The notes under the pieces: generated by a model
Told to the model about the DNA's origin: nothing
What the model saw: the letters and a program-made list of their open reading frames with translations, nothing else
Database searches by the model: none
Made by a program: the position numbers and the translations under genes
Shown: piece after piece, positions 44,341 through 56,238 of the stretch
Layout: each line of letters begins with the position of its first letter
Position numbering within the stretch: the first letter of the stretch is position 1
NCBI RefSeq assembly: GCF_052324685.1
Contig: NW_027506982.1
Coordinates: 124,001-188,000, forward strand
Direction: 5' to 3'
DNA length: 64,000 nt
Origin: Brachyhypopomus gauderio
Taxonomy: Eukaryota; Chordata; Actinopteri; Gymnotiformes; Hypopomidae

Positions 44341-47229
44341 AAACATTTGTCCCCAATTTAACACCATAGGATTGGAGCTGGAAGGCTATTCCATAATTGA
44401 GGGGCTTTAAAAGAGAAAGCTCTGCCTCCGGCTGTAGTTTTACTAATTTTTGGAACTAGGAGAGTTCATTTTGGGAGCGCAAAGGGCGAGATGGGTTGTA
44501 GTAATCAATGAGTTCACTCAGATATTGTGGGGCAAGACCATTTAACGCCTTATAGGTTAACAGGAGAACATTAAATTCAATGCGATATTTAATCGGCAGC
44601 CAGTGTAGTGCGGCGAGAGTGGGACTAATATGATCGAATTTCCTAGCCTTGGTTAGGACTCTAGCTGCGGCATTTTGTACAAGTTGTAGCTTCTTTATGG
44701 ACTGTTTAGAGCATCCAATTAGAAGACTATTACAGTAGTCCAATCTCGACGAGACAAAAGCATGAACTAGCTTCTCTGCATCAGCTAATGAAAGTAAGTG
44801 TCTCAGCTTGGCAATATTACGTAAATGGAAAAAGGCAGCCTTAGTGACATTGCATACATGTGTGTCAAATAAAAGATCAGAATCAATAGTGACACCTAAA
44901 CTTTTTGCAGTAGATTTTGGTGTTACTGAAAAACCATCTAGGGTAAGGGGAATATCAGCCCAATTGCTTCTAACAGCTTTAGGCCCAAGAATCAGTACCT
45001 CAGTCTTGTCAGAATTTAGTTTAAGAAAATTAGACGCCATCCAGTTTTTAATATCCTGGACGCAGTTCTCAATCTTGAGAGTTGTGGTGGTATCATCTAG
45101 ATTAGAAGATATATACAACTGAGTATCATCTGCGTAGCAATGGAAGCTAATACCATGCCTACGAATGATAGTGCCCAGTGGTAGCATATATAATGAGAAT
45201 AATATGGGGCCCAGTACAGATCCTTGTGGGACACCATACTTTACTTTGGAATGCTCAGAGCATTCGTTATTTACTAGCACAAATTGGTAACGATCTGTCA
45301 GGTAGGACCTGAACCAGGAGAGTGCTTGACCTCTTATGCCAATGAGTGTCTCCAGTCTATTAAGTAGAATATTATGATCAATGGTGTCAAAAGCAGCACT
45401 GAGGTCTAGCAGTATGAGAAACGAAATGTGTCCTTTATCAGAGGATATTAAGAGATCATTCAGTACTTTAGTTAGTGCTGTTTCAGTGCTGTGATGAGCT
45501 CTAAATCCAGACTGAAGGAAAAGAGTTGTGAAGAAACTACTTTCTCTAAAATTTTGGATATGAATGATAGATTAGAAATTGGCCTATAGTTGGACAGTTC
45601 TTGGGGGTTAAGACCAGGTTTTTTAATTAGCGGCTTGATGACTGCAAGTTTAAATGAACTGGGAACGTAGCCCAGGCTCAGAGAATAATTTATTATAGTA
45701 AGCAACGATTCTACATTGCTGTGCAGTAATTCTTTAAGTAGATGTGTTGGTACAGCATCTAGTATGCATGTGGAGGGTTTAGCAGATTTCACCAGTGAAA
45801 TAAGCTCCTCACGACCAATTGGGGAGAAGGACTCTAACAGGGTATCAGAGCTGACCAGACAGCTGTCAAGGTGCATTGGCATGTTGACAGGCTCTGAGAT
45901 AGCACTACTAATGTTTTCCCTAATTTTATCAATCTTATCATTAAAGAATTTCATAAAATTGTTACTGCTACACTCTAGTGGAATAAGAGAATTGTTTAGT
46001 TCATGACTCCTCGTAAGGCTGGAAACAGTTTTAAAAAGGAGTCCTGAATTGTTTTTATGTTTTTCTATTAAGGCCGATAAGTATAAGGACTTTGCCGTAT
46101 GGAGGGCATGCTTATATTCAATAAGGCTGCTTTTCCATGATAGTCTATACACTTCTAACTTCATATTTCGCCATTTACGTTCCAGGATCCGCGCGGCTCG
46201 TTTGAGGCTACGCGTGTGCTCATTGTACCATGGCGCTATTCTTCTCTCCGTGGCTCTCTTATATCGTAGTGGTGCAACTTTGTCTAAAGCTGTACGAAGG
46301 GAAGTCTCGACATGCTCGGTGAAACGCTCTAGTCCTTCCGGAGCTACAAGTGGATCAGTGTTTGTCAGACCCGGTAAAATATCAGTGAGCGCGGCTATGG
46401 TGCTGGGTGTTATAGCTCGTTTAATTTGATAGCGGGGTGGCCAATGAACACAGTCAGTTAAACACAACTCGTACGTTATGAGGCTGTGGTCAGAAACAGC
46501 CTCACTCTGAGGAAGAATTGCTAAACTGGATATGTCAATACCAAATGACAAGACCAAGTCTAAAGTATGACTACAGTTATGCGTAGGACCCACCACATTC
46601 TGAGTGATACCCATTGAATCAAGAATTGCTTGAAAATGAATGCTAAAAGAGTCACACAGATTTTCAAAATGGATATTAAAATCACCCACTATAATCACCT
46701 TATCGGCTGATAGCACTACATGAGACAGGGTGTCTGAAAACTCCTGCAAGAACTCAGAGTATGAACCAGGGGGGCGGTAAATAGTAATTAACATAAACGA
46801 CTGTGACACTTTGTTGCTTGTTAAATTTGAAACATTTGATACAGTGAGGATGAGGTGTTCAAAAGAATTAAACTTGAAGCCAAATTTTTGAGAAATGCCT
46901 ATATCCGAGTCATATATTGTGGCGACCCCACCTCCTCGACCATTTGGACGGGGGTTATGGACATATCTATAGCCAGAGGGAGAAGCTTCATTTAGGGCCA
47001 TATAGTCGTCTGGTCGGGTCCAGGTTTCCGTCAAGCAAAGCATGCATAGATCATGATTGGTAATCATTTCATTAACAAGCAATGCTTTAGATGACAGGGA
47101 TCTAATATTTAGTAGTCCTAGTTTCAGATTTAAACTGCTCTCTGAGGGAGCATAGTTGAATTTAACATTGATAAAATTTTGTCTACTAACTTCACGAGAA
47201 TTATTTTTTGGTACTCGAGGAACAGACAC
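44341..47229 (-). pseudogene. L2-like LINE ORF2: endonuclease and reverse transcriptase, frameshifted
   Basis: The frame from 47229 starts MSVPRVPKNNSREVSRQNF. The endonuclease follows with LLNIRSLSSKALLVNEMI, LCLTETW, NGRGGGVATIYD, VGDFNIHFEN and SDHSLITYEL. The RT begins with PLIKKPGLNPQELSNYRPIS. A single-base change near 45530 shifts the frame; the next frame continues [51 protein letters not shown] and the catalytic [12 protein letters not shown] second frameshift near 44465 precedes the usual C-terminal AFSFKAPQLWNSLP motif. With only two indels in almost 1000 codons this is a fairly young copy. Confidence 0.9.
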
Positions 47230-47325
47230 CGTTTCAATCTGGTGTGACCTAGGTGACGTCTCTTTGCAGCTCGCAGACAGTCGGTTTAGCCTGTTTGTCT
47301 GCTGCCTGGCCTCGGCTCTGGTTTG

Positions 47326-48300
47326 TCAATCCCCATTAACTACACCTACACTACCACTATTAAGCCTACGAGAAATGAGAGCAGCACCCTCCCAAGATGG
47401 GTGAATGCCGTCTCGCTTCAAAAGGACAGGCCTGCCCTCAAAACGTGACCAATTATCTATATAACCCACTTTGTTATCTGAGCACCATTTAGACATCCAG
47501 CGGTGCAACGCCCATAACCTGCTGTAGGTTTCAGCGCCACGCCGAACTGGAATGGGACCAGAGCATATTACGGCATCTGACATCGTCCCCGCTAACTCGC
47601 ACACCTCTTTAACATTATCCTTGGTGATCTCAGACTGTCTCAATCCCACATCATTGGTGCCGACGTGTATAACTATCTTAGAATATTTACGTTTAGCCAG
47701 CACCTTAAGATTAGCCCTGATGTCAGGCGCTCTAGCCCCCGGGATACACTTGACTATGGCCGCTGGTGTCTCTAAACTAGTCGCTACGTTCACGTGTCTG
47801 AGCTGTGAATCTCCTATCACCAGAGCTCTTTTAACAGGTCGCTCAGTCGGTGTATTACTGAGTGGGGCAAACCTGTTTGACACGGGAACCTGAGAAGGAC
47901 GGTGCTCAGCCCTACGGTTATGCCGCCGAGACGTCACCCATTCGCCCCGCTGCGAGGGCTCTAATGCCGGAGCTGAGGGCTCGCTAGCTACAGCTGTGCA
48001 ACCCGGGCCTGCTACGCTAGCTGCTGTAGCTGGTACAAACTCTCTAGGACTTTCTAAAGCCCGGATGCGCTCCTCTAAAAGCGAAATCTTCTCCGTCATA
48101 CTAATAACTAACCTACACTTCACACAAATATAATTATTATTATCACTACTGACGGAAGAAGAGTAGCTATACATGCCACACTCAACACAAGCAACAAGCA
48201 ACTCAGACATGATGAAATACTTAGCTTCGGTTAGGATGTCAAAATGTCGAAGATGTTTCCAGTCGAAGAGAGTAGTCAACTGTCTTGATAGTGGAAGCAC
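47326..48300 (-). CDS. L2-like LINE ORF1 with SGNH esterase-like domain (copy 1)
   Basis: The likely start is the ATG at 48210 (MSELLVACVECGMYSYSS), giving about 294 aa; 30 more in-frame codons lie upstream. It has a Cys-pair segment (CVECGMYSY, CVKCRLV), a short coiled coil (TEKISLLEERIRALE), a basic linker (SRRHNRRAEHR) and an SGNH-hydrolase-like domain with ALVIGDSQLRHV, IVIHVGTNDVG, ICSGPIPV and DGIHPSWEG (Asp-x-x-His). ORF1 proteins of this type bind LINE RNA; the esterase-like part is typical of L2/CR1 lineages. It ends 97 bp upstream of the ORF2 start and is fully open. Confidence 0.85.
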   Translation of the reverse strand: MLPLSRQLTTLFDWKHLRHFDILTEAKYFIMSELLVACVECGMYSYSSSVSSDNNNYICVKCRLVISMTEKISLLEERIRALESPREFVPATAASVAGPGCTAVASEPSAPALEPSQRGEWVTSRRHNRRAEHRPSQVPVSNRFAPLSNTPTERPVKRALVIGDSQLRHVNVATSLETPAAIVKCIPGARAPDIRANLKVLAKRKYSKIVIHVGTNDVGLRQSEITKDNVKEVCELAGTMSDAVICSGPIPVRRGAETYSRLWALHRWMSKWCSDNKVGYIDNWSRFEGRPVLLKRDGIHPSWEGAALISRRLNSGSVGVVNGD

Positions 48301-48357
48301 TACCTGTAATAGTTGTCTAGGGAGGCAAAAAGTAAAGATTAGTACGTAAACAGATTA

Positions 48358-48840
48358 TCACACTTTAGAGAAACAATCAAAATTCGCTCCGCAACAGCGT
48401 CGGCAGGAAGCAGCGTCGGCAGGCGAAGCTCGGTACCTAATGAGCCAGCTAGCAAGCAGGCTCTCCTCTTCCAGAGAATTAAACTTGAAGCCAAATTTTT
48501 GAGAAATGCCTATATCCGAGTCATATATTGTGGCGACCCCACCTCCTCGACCATTTGGACGGGGGTTATGGACATATCTATAGCCAGAGGGAGAAGCTTC
48601 ATTTAGGGCCATATAGTCGTCTGGTCGGGTCCAGGTTTCCGTCAAGCAAAGCATGCATAGATCATGATTGGTAATCATTTCATTAACAAGCAATGCTTTA
48701 GATGACAGGGATCTAATATTTAGTAGTCCTAGTTTCAGATTTAAACTGCTCTCTGAGGGAGCATAGTTGAATTTAACATTGATAAAATTTTGTCTACTAA
48801 CTTCACGAGAATTATTTTTTGGTACTCGAGGAACAGACAC
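48358..48840 (-). pseudogene. Truncated ORF2 N-terminus in the duplicated LINE 5' unit
   Basis: This frame is identical in sequence to the first 126 or so codons of the ORF2 at 47229, but ends at the duplication joint after FGFKFNS and runs on for about 34 unrelated codons into the 5' UTR of the other copy before a stop. Confidence 0.9.
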
Positions 48841-48936
48841 CGTTTCAATCTGGTGTGACCTAGGTGATGTCTCTTTGCAGCTCGCAGACAGTCGGTTTAG
48901 CCTGTTTGTCTGCTGCCTGGCCTCGGCTCTGGTTTG

Positions 48937-49911
48937 TCAATCCCCATTAACTACACCTACACTACCACTATTAAGCCTACGAGAAATGAGAGCAGCACCC
49001 TCCCAAGATGGGTGAATGCCGTCTCGCTTCAAAAGGACAGGCCTGCCCTCAAAACGTGACCAATTATCTATATAACCCACTTTGTTATCTGAGCACCATT
49101 TAGACATCCAGCGGTGCAACGCCCATAACCTGCTGTAGGTTTCAGCGCCACGCCGAACTGGAATGGGACCAGAGCATATTACGGCATCTGACATCGTCCC
49201 CGCTAACTCGCACACCTCTTTAACATTATCCTTGGTGATCTCAGACTGTCTCAATCCCACATCATTGGTGCCGACGTGTATAACTATCTTAGAATATTTA
49301 CGTTTAGCCAGCACCTTAAGATTAGCCCTGATGTCAGGCGCTCTAGCCCCCGGGATACACTTGACTATGGCCGCTGGTGTCTCTAAACTAGTCGCTACGT
49401 TCACGTGTCTGAGCTGTGAATCTCCTATCACCAGAGCTCTTTTAACAGGTCGCTCAGTCGGTGTATTACTGAGTGGGGCAAACCTGTTTGACACGGGAAC
49501 CTGAGAAGGACGGTGCTCAGCCCTACGGTTATGCCGCCGAGACGTCACCCATTCGCCCCGCTGCGAGGGCTCTAATGCCGGAGCTGAGGGCTCGCTAGCT
49601 ACAGCTGTGCAACCCGGGCCTGCTACGCTAGCTGCTGTAGCTGGTACAAACTCTCTAGGACTTTCTAAAGCCCGGATGCGCTCCTCTAAAAGCGAAATCT
49701 TCTCCGTCATACTAATAACTAACCTACACTTCACACAAATATAATTATTATTATCACTACTGACGGAAGAAGAGTAGCTATACATGCCACACTCAACACA
49801 AGCAACAAGCAACTCAGACATGATGAAATACTTAGCTTCGGTTAGGATGTCAAAATGTCGAAGATGTTTCCAGTCGAAGAGAGTAGTCAACTGTCTTGAT
49901 AGTGGAAGCAC
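48937..49911 (-). CDS. L2-like LINE ORF1 with SGNH esterase-like domain (copy 2)
   Basis: The second copy of the ORF1 described at 47326-48300, with the same predicted protein, 1611 bp away. Its likely start is at 49821. It belongs to the upstream unit of the tandem 5' duplication and is followed only by a truncated ORF2. Confidence 0.85.
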   Translation of the reverse strand: MLPLSRQLTTLFDWKHLRHFDILTEAKYFIMSELLVACVECGMYSYSSSVSSDNNNYICVKCRLVISMTEKISLLEERIRALESPREFVPATAASVAGPGCTAVASEPSAPALEPSQRGEWVTSRRHNRRAEHRPSQVPVSNRFAPLSNTPTERPVKRALVIGDSQLRHVNVATSLETPAAIVKCIPGARAPDIRANLKVLAKRKYSKIVIHVGTNDVGLRQSEITKDNVKEVCELAGTMSDAVICSGPIPVRRGAETYSRLWALHRWMSKWCSDNKVGYIDNWSRFEGRPVLLKRDGIHPSWEGAALISRRLNSGSVGVVNGD

Positions 49912-50069
49912 TACCTGTAATAGTTGTCTAGGGAGGCAAAAAGTAAAGATTAGTACGTAAACAGATTATCACACTTTAGAGAAACAATCAAAATTCGCTC
50001 CGCAACAGCGTCGGCAGGCGAAGCTCGGTACCTAATGAGCCAGCTAGCAAGCAGGCTCTCCTCTTCCAG

Positions 50070-51836
50070 AGGACCATTTCCTCTGGACCTACGCATTTAC
50101 ACCCACCCACCCCCCCCACACACACACACACACAGTCCTTTTACATTTTGGATCCTGGGGGACAGGCACGTACCCAGAGGTTGGCGAGGTGGGCCTGCTG
50201 CCATGGTTCACCCGTCTCCTCACCACTGTCTGTCCCTCAGTTTTTACTGCACTTTAGACATTGAGGGCCTTTGAGGGGACGGTGTGAACACGCATTGTCC
50301 AGTGGCCCAGGCCCTTGCCCACGTTTGTCCCAGCACCTGTCCCCTCAATTTTAACTGCACCATAGTATCACACACTACCACACATGCATATACACCAACA
50401 CTTACACACAACACAGTACTGGGGGTGGAGGGGTGGGAAGGCCTTCCTTCACCCGTTTCCTGCTCCCTGCTGGGGGCGTCCTGGGGCTGCTGCCGGTCCT
50501 TGCTGGTCCGGCCATTTGCCCCCGCCGCAGAGAGGGTGTTAGTTTGGATGAATGTGTGTTTTTGTCCTTGTCTCTGTTGGTATAGGTAGATGAGTACGTG
50601 TTGGGTGGGGGGATATGGGGACGTGTGTATCCATTGGGGTGAATGTGTGAGTACATATGTGGGGGTATATATGTCCGCAAAAGTGTATATGGGTGTGGGT
50701 GAACGTGTGTGGGAATGTATGTTGAGGTGAATGTACATGTGTGTGTAGGTGTAGATATGTGAGGGTCTACATATGAGGGTGAGGATGGGTGTAGGTGTAT
50801 ACATGGTAAGGGTGTATATAAAGGGTAGTGTGCAGGTATGTAGGGGGTGAATGTAAGTAAGAGTGTATGTGTGGGGCCGGTTGGTTCTGGGTCTGGGGCT
50901 TATTGTGCCCGGTCCTCTCCCGGCTGCTCCCCTGTGATTACTGCTCTACTCCAGAGGAGGGGTGCCTTGGGGTTCCGGGGCCTGGATTGGTGCTCCGGCG
51001 TGGGGGTGGTTGGCCCGCTCCCCTGGGCGGTTGTGGTCCGGGGCAGCGCGGAACTCCTCGGCGGGATGGGGGCCCTGCCGGGTGGGGGATGGTTCCCCGG
51101 GGTGCGTGGCGCTGGGGCTTTGTTACTGGCCCATGGCGGGGGGGCTCTGTTTCCTCTGGTTCCCCTGGACCTGCACTCCTTGGCTGGGGGGGCGCTGTCC
51201 GGGGTCTCCCTTTCCCACCCGGGCTGGGGCGGGCGTGTGGGGGTCACCGGGAAGTGCGGTCCTGGGACTCCACAGCTCCTGGGGGGGCCGTGGGCGGGTG
51301 GGATTCCCGGGCCTTTCTCTGCCTACCTCTGGCCTCTGTGGGGAAGTTGTCGCAGCTCTCTACCCTCGCTGGCAAGTACATTCTGTACATTTATCCTATG
51401 TTGCACTTTTGTGTTTCACATAAACACACATTCATACATACATATACATCAGTCATTTGTGCTGTATGTCTTGGGTACACTTTCTGCTCTACTTTGCAGT
51501 GGTCATTTGAGCTGGTTGGTTTTTTTTTTTTTATATATATATCTTTTTTTTATATATATATATATATATGCGTGTGTATATATATGTATATATTTGTATA
51601 TATGTATGTATGTTTTTTTTTCTTCCCCGCCCTTCTCTTTTCTCTTTTTCTCTCTCTCCCTTCTTTTCTTTCTATATTCTATCCTCTCATGGTCCACCTA
51701 AACCCAATAATTGTCATCACTTTATTATACAGAATTGTTATTATTTGATCTATTATTTGGTATTAAAACAAAGTTGTCCTCCAAAGATGGGGGGGTGGAG
51801 GTGGGCCAAAAAAAATAAAAATAAAATAACTCGTAA
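50070..51836 (+). repeat. L1-type GC-rich 3' UTR, 5'-truncated copy
   Basis: A GC-rich, G-run-containing segment with (CA)n at its start (50116) and GTGTGTGAG-like runs, a (TA)n tract (51532-51610), and an A-rich end CCAAAAAAAATAAAAATAAA near 51808-51830. Composition and A-rich tail match the 3' UTR region at 40.2-41.0 kb. Frames on both strands (for example 50847-51748) are low-complexity and unsupported. Confidence 0.55.
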
Positions 51837-52920
51837 AATTATCAAACGCTGAGAAGATTTAGCTCTGTGACACATGTACAAATACTGTTTGGGGGTTGTT
51901 CATAACCAACTAGAAGGAGTTGGGTCTACACAACAGATATTCAGGAAGATACACCACAGCCACCGTATGAGTTAAACTCGGTAATGCCCACTAACTAAGT
52001 TATCCAGGAATTAATGTAAAAACAGGAATCGTACAAATAGATAAAATCGAAGACGTGGAGTTTAAAACGCGCGAGTTACCCGTGACACTGGATATTAGTA
52101 TTTAAGGCTAAAAAAGGGAACGCATGCCGTGGGGTGAAGTGTAAACTGCATTTTAAAAGAGACTTGGATGGAGTAGTTATAAATAGCACACACATACAGC
52201 GAAGTGACTTGAGTGAGGTAGACATGCCAGTGAAACGGAGAGGTATTTGGATAGCTAAAACTGGACAAGCTGACAGCAGCTAGAGAGCTTGGCTCTGGGA
52301 CACTTAGAGGAGTGGTGGTAATTATAAAAATAATAAAAATAAATCCTTGAAATTGTTTACACTGTGGGCCTTGAAAATATAATCTAGGAAAGTAGCGTCT
52401 CACCCCCAAGCTCATACGCCTGCCAAAGCACAAGCGGCTCACCTCCAAGCTCATACAAAGCACCAAACGTGATACTTCACGAAAAACTTGGTTACAAACA
52501 AGCAGACTGTATATGTTACCGATCCTACAACAAACAGCGGAAATTTTGTAGACTCGTGTTTCAAAAGGTACAATTCAAGCGCACGTAGAGACGACAGTTT
52601 CTCAAATGAGTCCCGTCAAACAATAAAAATAAATAAAATAGTTTGAACCTCTTTGTATATTGTTTGAAGCTCTTTGTATATTTACTACACTATATAATAT
52701 TTGTTACACTTTCTGTTTCCGCGTTTGAATTCGCGTTTGAAAAGCTAAGAAATTATATGGCGCAATTATATAAATGTTGTGATCTAAACAGCAGACTGGA
52801 AAAAGAGAGGAAAAGACAGGAAGAACAAATTCATGTGCTGTAAAACAACTTTATTTTGATCAAACATGGATGTCTATTCCGGGTTTCTTGAAGTGGAATG
52901 TCAAGAAAGTTGAGGGTGTC
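51837..52920. other. No recognisable gene
   Basis: AT-rich sequence with short frames only. A 66-codon plus-strand frame at 52643-52843 ends in a basic helix but has no support. Confidence 0.4.
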
Positions 52921-52924
52921 TTGA

Positions 52925-53405
52925 AGTTGAGGGTGTACTCGCCAGATGCACTTGCCGCATGCAACACATGCGTTGATGCTGTGGAGAACAATTCAAAGTA
53001 CACCTTACATTTTGAATAAAATCTTTCAGAAGACAAAAATACGTAACATATGTGGTGTTACGTATGTAGGCCTACTTATCAACGTACCTTCATGTAGTTG
53101 TAGCCAACAGTTGCTACACAGCCAGGGTGTACTCGCCGCATGCAACGGGCCACCGGCGTGTTCCTGCACGCACTGTGTATGCACGCACCTTCATGATGTC
53201 TGTCAACGGCGCACTGCAAAGAACAAAGTACATGTTATATTTTGAACGAATTCATTCTTGTGTACCAGCCAGGGACCCTCTTTCTTACATTTGTGGCAGG
53301 TTCATCGTTCATCGCTGCCAAGGTCAACGGGCCACCGGCGTGTTCCTGCGCGCACTGTGTATGCACGCACAGACGTACATGTTATATTTAGAATGAATTC
53401 ATTCA
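52925..53405 (-). repeat. Partial repeat copies of the piggyBac 3' exon
   Basis: Segments at 52929-53010, 53075-53250 and 53320-53400 resemble the 3' exon region at 53780-54240 (shared TACCTTCATGTAGTT, GGGCCACCGGCGTGTTCCTG, ACTGTGTATGCACGCAC and AAGTACATGTTATATTTTGAA). They are short, out-of-order partial duplicates. Confidence 0.7.
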
Positions 53406-53639
53406 TGTATAAATTGATTCTGTGAAAATATCACAGGCATGGGTCATAACAGAACGGGAATCCAATTCCAGCAACCATGAGAAAAATAACCAGCAACCAC
53501 CACGAGAAATAAACAGAGGACTAACACGGAAACAGACATGAAATGGCAGGAGATGCGGGGCAGACCGTGACACCGGGTTTCATGATGTGCGACTGTGGAA
53601 CAGAAAGAGAAGAGATTTTTGGTTATGTTCAAATAATAG

Positions 53640-53770
53640 TGTGTGTGTGTATATATGTGTGTGTGTGATTGGTTGTCTGTAATGTAGCTGTGTTAACAAT
53701 TGTAAAGCGCCTTGGGTATTTAGATAAGGCGCTATATAAATTGAAACATTCATTCATTCATATATATATA
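53640..53770 (+). repeat. L2-type LINE/SINE 3' tail
   Basis: TGTAAAGCGCCTTGGGTATT, then AAGGCGCTATATAAATTGAA and (ATTC)n, is the stem-loop and tail typical of L2-clade LINEs and the SINEs that use their machinery. It lies just downstream of the piggyBac stop codon. Confidence 0.75.
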
Positions 53771-53793
53771 TAAATATACTTATCGACGTACCT

Positions 53794-55655
53794 TCATGTA
53801 GTTTTAGGTACACAGTTGCCACACAGCCAGGGACACTCTGCCCTACACTTGCGACAGGTGTACTTGCCGCATGCAGCGCACGGGGTTATGCTGTGGTTCC
53901 GGTTGCAGTTTGTCTGCACCTGACACGTAGTCTTCTTTCCAGGAGCAGGCGAAGGACGTGGCGTTCTCTTCAACTCCTTTTTCTGTAGGAAACGAAGACG
54001 GAGTTCCTCAGCAAGAGCACACATAAAAACTCTCCTACTCTCTGTGGACCCCGTACATGCCGTGTACAAAACATGCGCGTTCATCGCTGCCAGGTCAAGT
54101 ATGTTATAAAACGGGCAACGGGCAACTGCAACGGGCCACCGGCATGTTCCTGCGCGCACTGTGTATGCATGTGCCTTCTGGTCCATGATGTCAACGGCGC
54201 ACTGCAAAGAACAAATACAAAGAAGTACATGTTATATTTTGAATAAATTCATTCATGTATGATAAATTGATTTATCAATGCCAACACATGCATACCTTCG
54301 TCCGGTTGTAGTCCGTCACAGTGTTTGGCTTCCTTTTGCGGTCGTCTGCAATCTCCACGTGCGTGTGCATAGTGCTCAGAACGCAAACTGTTTTGTTGGG
54401 CTTGGAGGCATACACCGTCAGAAGCGCATCATCGGATCTGTACACCTCCATTGACAACTTCTCATGTCCCTTGGCGTTTTTGGCTTCCAAAGGAACTTCT
54501 CGGCGAATCTTGTTCATTGTCCCAAGCAGAGTCGTGTTACATTCCAGCAGCTTCTTAGCCAGGGAAAGAGATGTGAAAAAATTGTCTGTGGCTACAGTTC
54601 TGCCCTTGCCCAGGTATGGCTTCATAAGCTTCATCACCACATTCTCGGACACTCTTTCCCCCTTGGGACGATCGGGGTCCTTTCCAAGTTATGGAATGGC
54701 GTTGCACATGTACTTTGTGTTCAACTCAGAAGCAACCCAAAACTTTATTCCAAACTTGTCTGGCTTTGAGGCAATGTACTGGGTGAATGGACAGCGAACC
54801 TTGGTCGGAAACAGCTGCTCGTCGACTGTCAGTTCCTTGCCTGGGGTATAGCACAAAATGCAGTTGTTCACAAATCGCTGCCAGATGTCCGAGATCGCAG
54901 CAAATCTGTCGTTCTTTGCACGCTCCGCACGGGTGTCCTTATTATCAAAGCGCAAGTACCGCATGATTTCTTCGTAGCGGTCCCGTGCCATTGTCTCCTG
55001 GATCGAAGGCACAGCGAACATTGCCGACCAACAGTCCGACATCGCTCCAACTGGACAGAGGACTGCTCGTAGAAATAGGATTGCTACGAATGCCATGAAC
55101 TCGCTGACCGACAAACTCCAGCTGCTGTCTGTTCTGCGGGCTTCATGGACAGTGCAGTCTGTGATGATTCGCAGCATCTCCATGTTGAGCAAACACAGAA
55201 AACTCTGCAGTCTGCTTGTGATCCTACGCTGTATTAGTAAAAGTAAACAAATGACGCTAGGTAAATTACACGTACTAAATATCATTCAAACACAAGCAGA
55301 AACACTGGAAAGAAATATGAAGTTACTATACCTTTGCATGCTCTGTAGGCCCGGACGGCTCAACGAATGTTGAATTAGGCGAACAGCTGCTGACACGAGA
55401 GCGTGCGATGCCAACCTTCTCCCAAACAGTTCCATCTTTTGCCCGTACAGTTGGTGCAGGTGTGGTGTCAGCCTGTGTCCGTCTCTTCCTTGGAGGGCTC
55501 TGTTGTACCTCATCTGATGTACTGCTTCTTTCTTCATCGGATGAATCGCTGGTCAAAAAACAGGAGGGTCCTTCTCCCGCATCGGACTCACAGCAGTCCT
55601 CGTTGGTCAGCAAAACCGCAACTTCTTGACCGGTGAACGTCCTCTGTCTTGCCAT
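53794..55655 (-). pseudogene. piggyBac transposase, three exons, one premature stop
   Basis: The exons are 55332-55655, 54296-55228 and 53794-54201, with GT-AG introns in phase 0. It starts MARQRTFTGQEVAVLL and has an acidic N-terminus. The DDE_Tnp_1_7 domain shows MRYLRFDNKDTRAE, the first catalytic Asp in LTVDEQLFPTKVRCPF, the second in VATDNFFTSLSLA and the third in CAVDIMDQKAHAY. The C-terminal cysteine-rich finger reads CNRNHSITPCAACGKYTC and CRAECPWLCGNC. An in-frame TAA near 54690 sits where the family has Tyr (between NAIP and LGKDPDRPKGERV), splitting the protein between the first and second catalytic Asp. Otherwise the 555-codon gene is intact. No terminal repeats could be placed. 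Confidence 0.9.
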
Positions 55656-56188
55656 GGTGTTTTGCGTCGTCTCCACACAGGATAGTAGTGAAAATGTAAG
55701 TCGCCTGCCTTTGGGTTTCAGCTTTTATCATGACTCTGAAGAACACACCCACAACAGCGCATACTAATTATACTTTATTATAATAGGTGGCGCTTCACAC
55801 ATAACGCCGAAACCGAAACCGGGCTAATCCCATGCATACACGGGAACAATAAAAGGTGATTGGACCCGTGATAATGGTTCACAGCAATCCGTGAATATCA
55901 GTCAAACACAAGCATAAACACTGCAAAAAAATATTATGTTACTTACTATGCTGTATCAATCAAATTCAATCAATCAAATTTTATTTATATAGCATATATA
56001 AAATAGGATGGGGTACATGTAACTTTGTTATCAAAGCCGTCTTGACAGGTTTATTGCCCCCCAATAAAACTTTATGACCCCAATAAATTTTTATGACCCC
56101 TCCCCCTTATCGTGTTCTGTACATAGTGGGGATGAGATCTAATAGTAATTGTTTTTTATCAGGAGTCCCTAAATGCTCCTCTTTGAAG

Positions 56189-56190
<2 letters not shown>
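55656..56190. other. 5' flank of the piggyBac gene and an L2-type tail
   Basis: 55656-55950 is the likely promoter side of the piggyBac element. At about 55955-56005, (AATC)n and AAATTTTATTTATATAGC is the complement of an L2-type 3' tail. Confidence 0.5.

Positions 56191-56238
<48 letters not shown>

Larger units (their letters stand above)
46864..50069. repeat. 1.6-kb direct duplication of the LINE 5' region
   Basis: 46864-48474 (1611 bp) is repeated immediately at 48475-50069 (1595 bp). The copies differ by a 16-bp internal repeat near 48396 (GCGTCGGCAGGAAGCAGCGT region) present only in the first, and by very few substitutions (for example GGTGACGTC at 47255 against GGTGATGTC). Each copy has the LINE 5' UTR, the whole ORF1 and the N-terminal part of ORF2 up to FGFKFNS. 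The joint reads CTTCCAGAG|AATTAAAC. Confidence 0.95.

Noticed and set aside
45716..46429. Plus-strand frames of 96 and 126 codons
   Set aside because: They are antisense shadows of the LINE ORF2 on the minus strand.
50847..51748. Two overlapping plus-strand frames of 284 and 293 codons
   Set aside because: They lie in GC-rich LINE 3' UTR and then a (TA)n tract, and the two frames overlap each other; composition artefact.
54321..54851. 176-codon plus-strand frame
   Set aside because: It is an antisense shadow of the piggyBac transposase.
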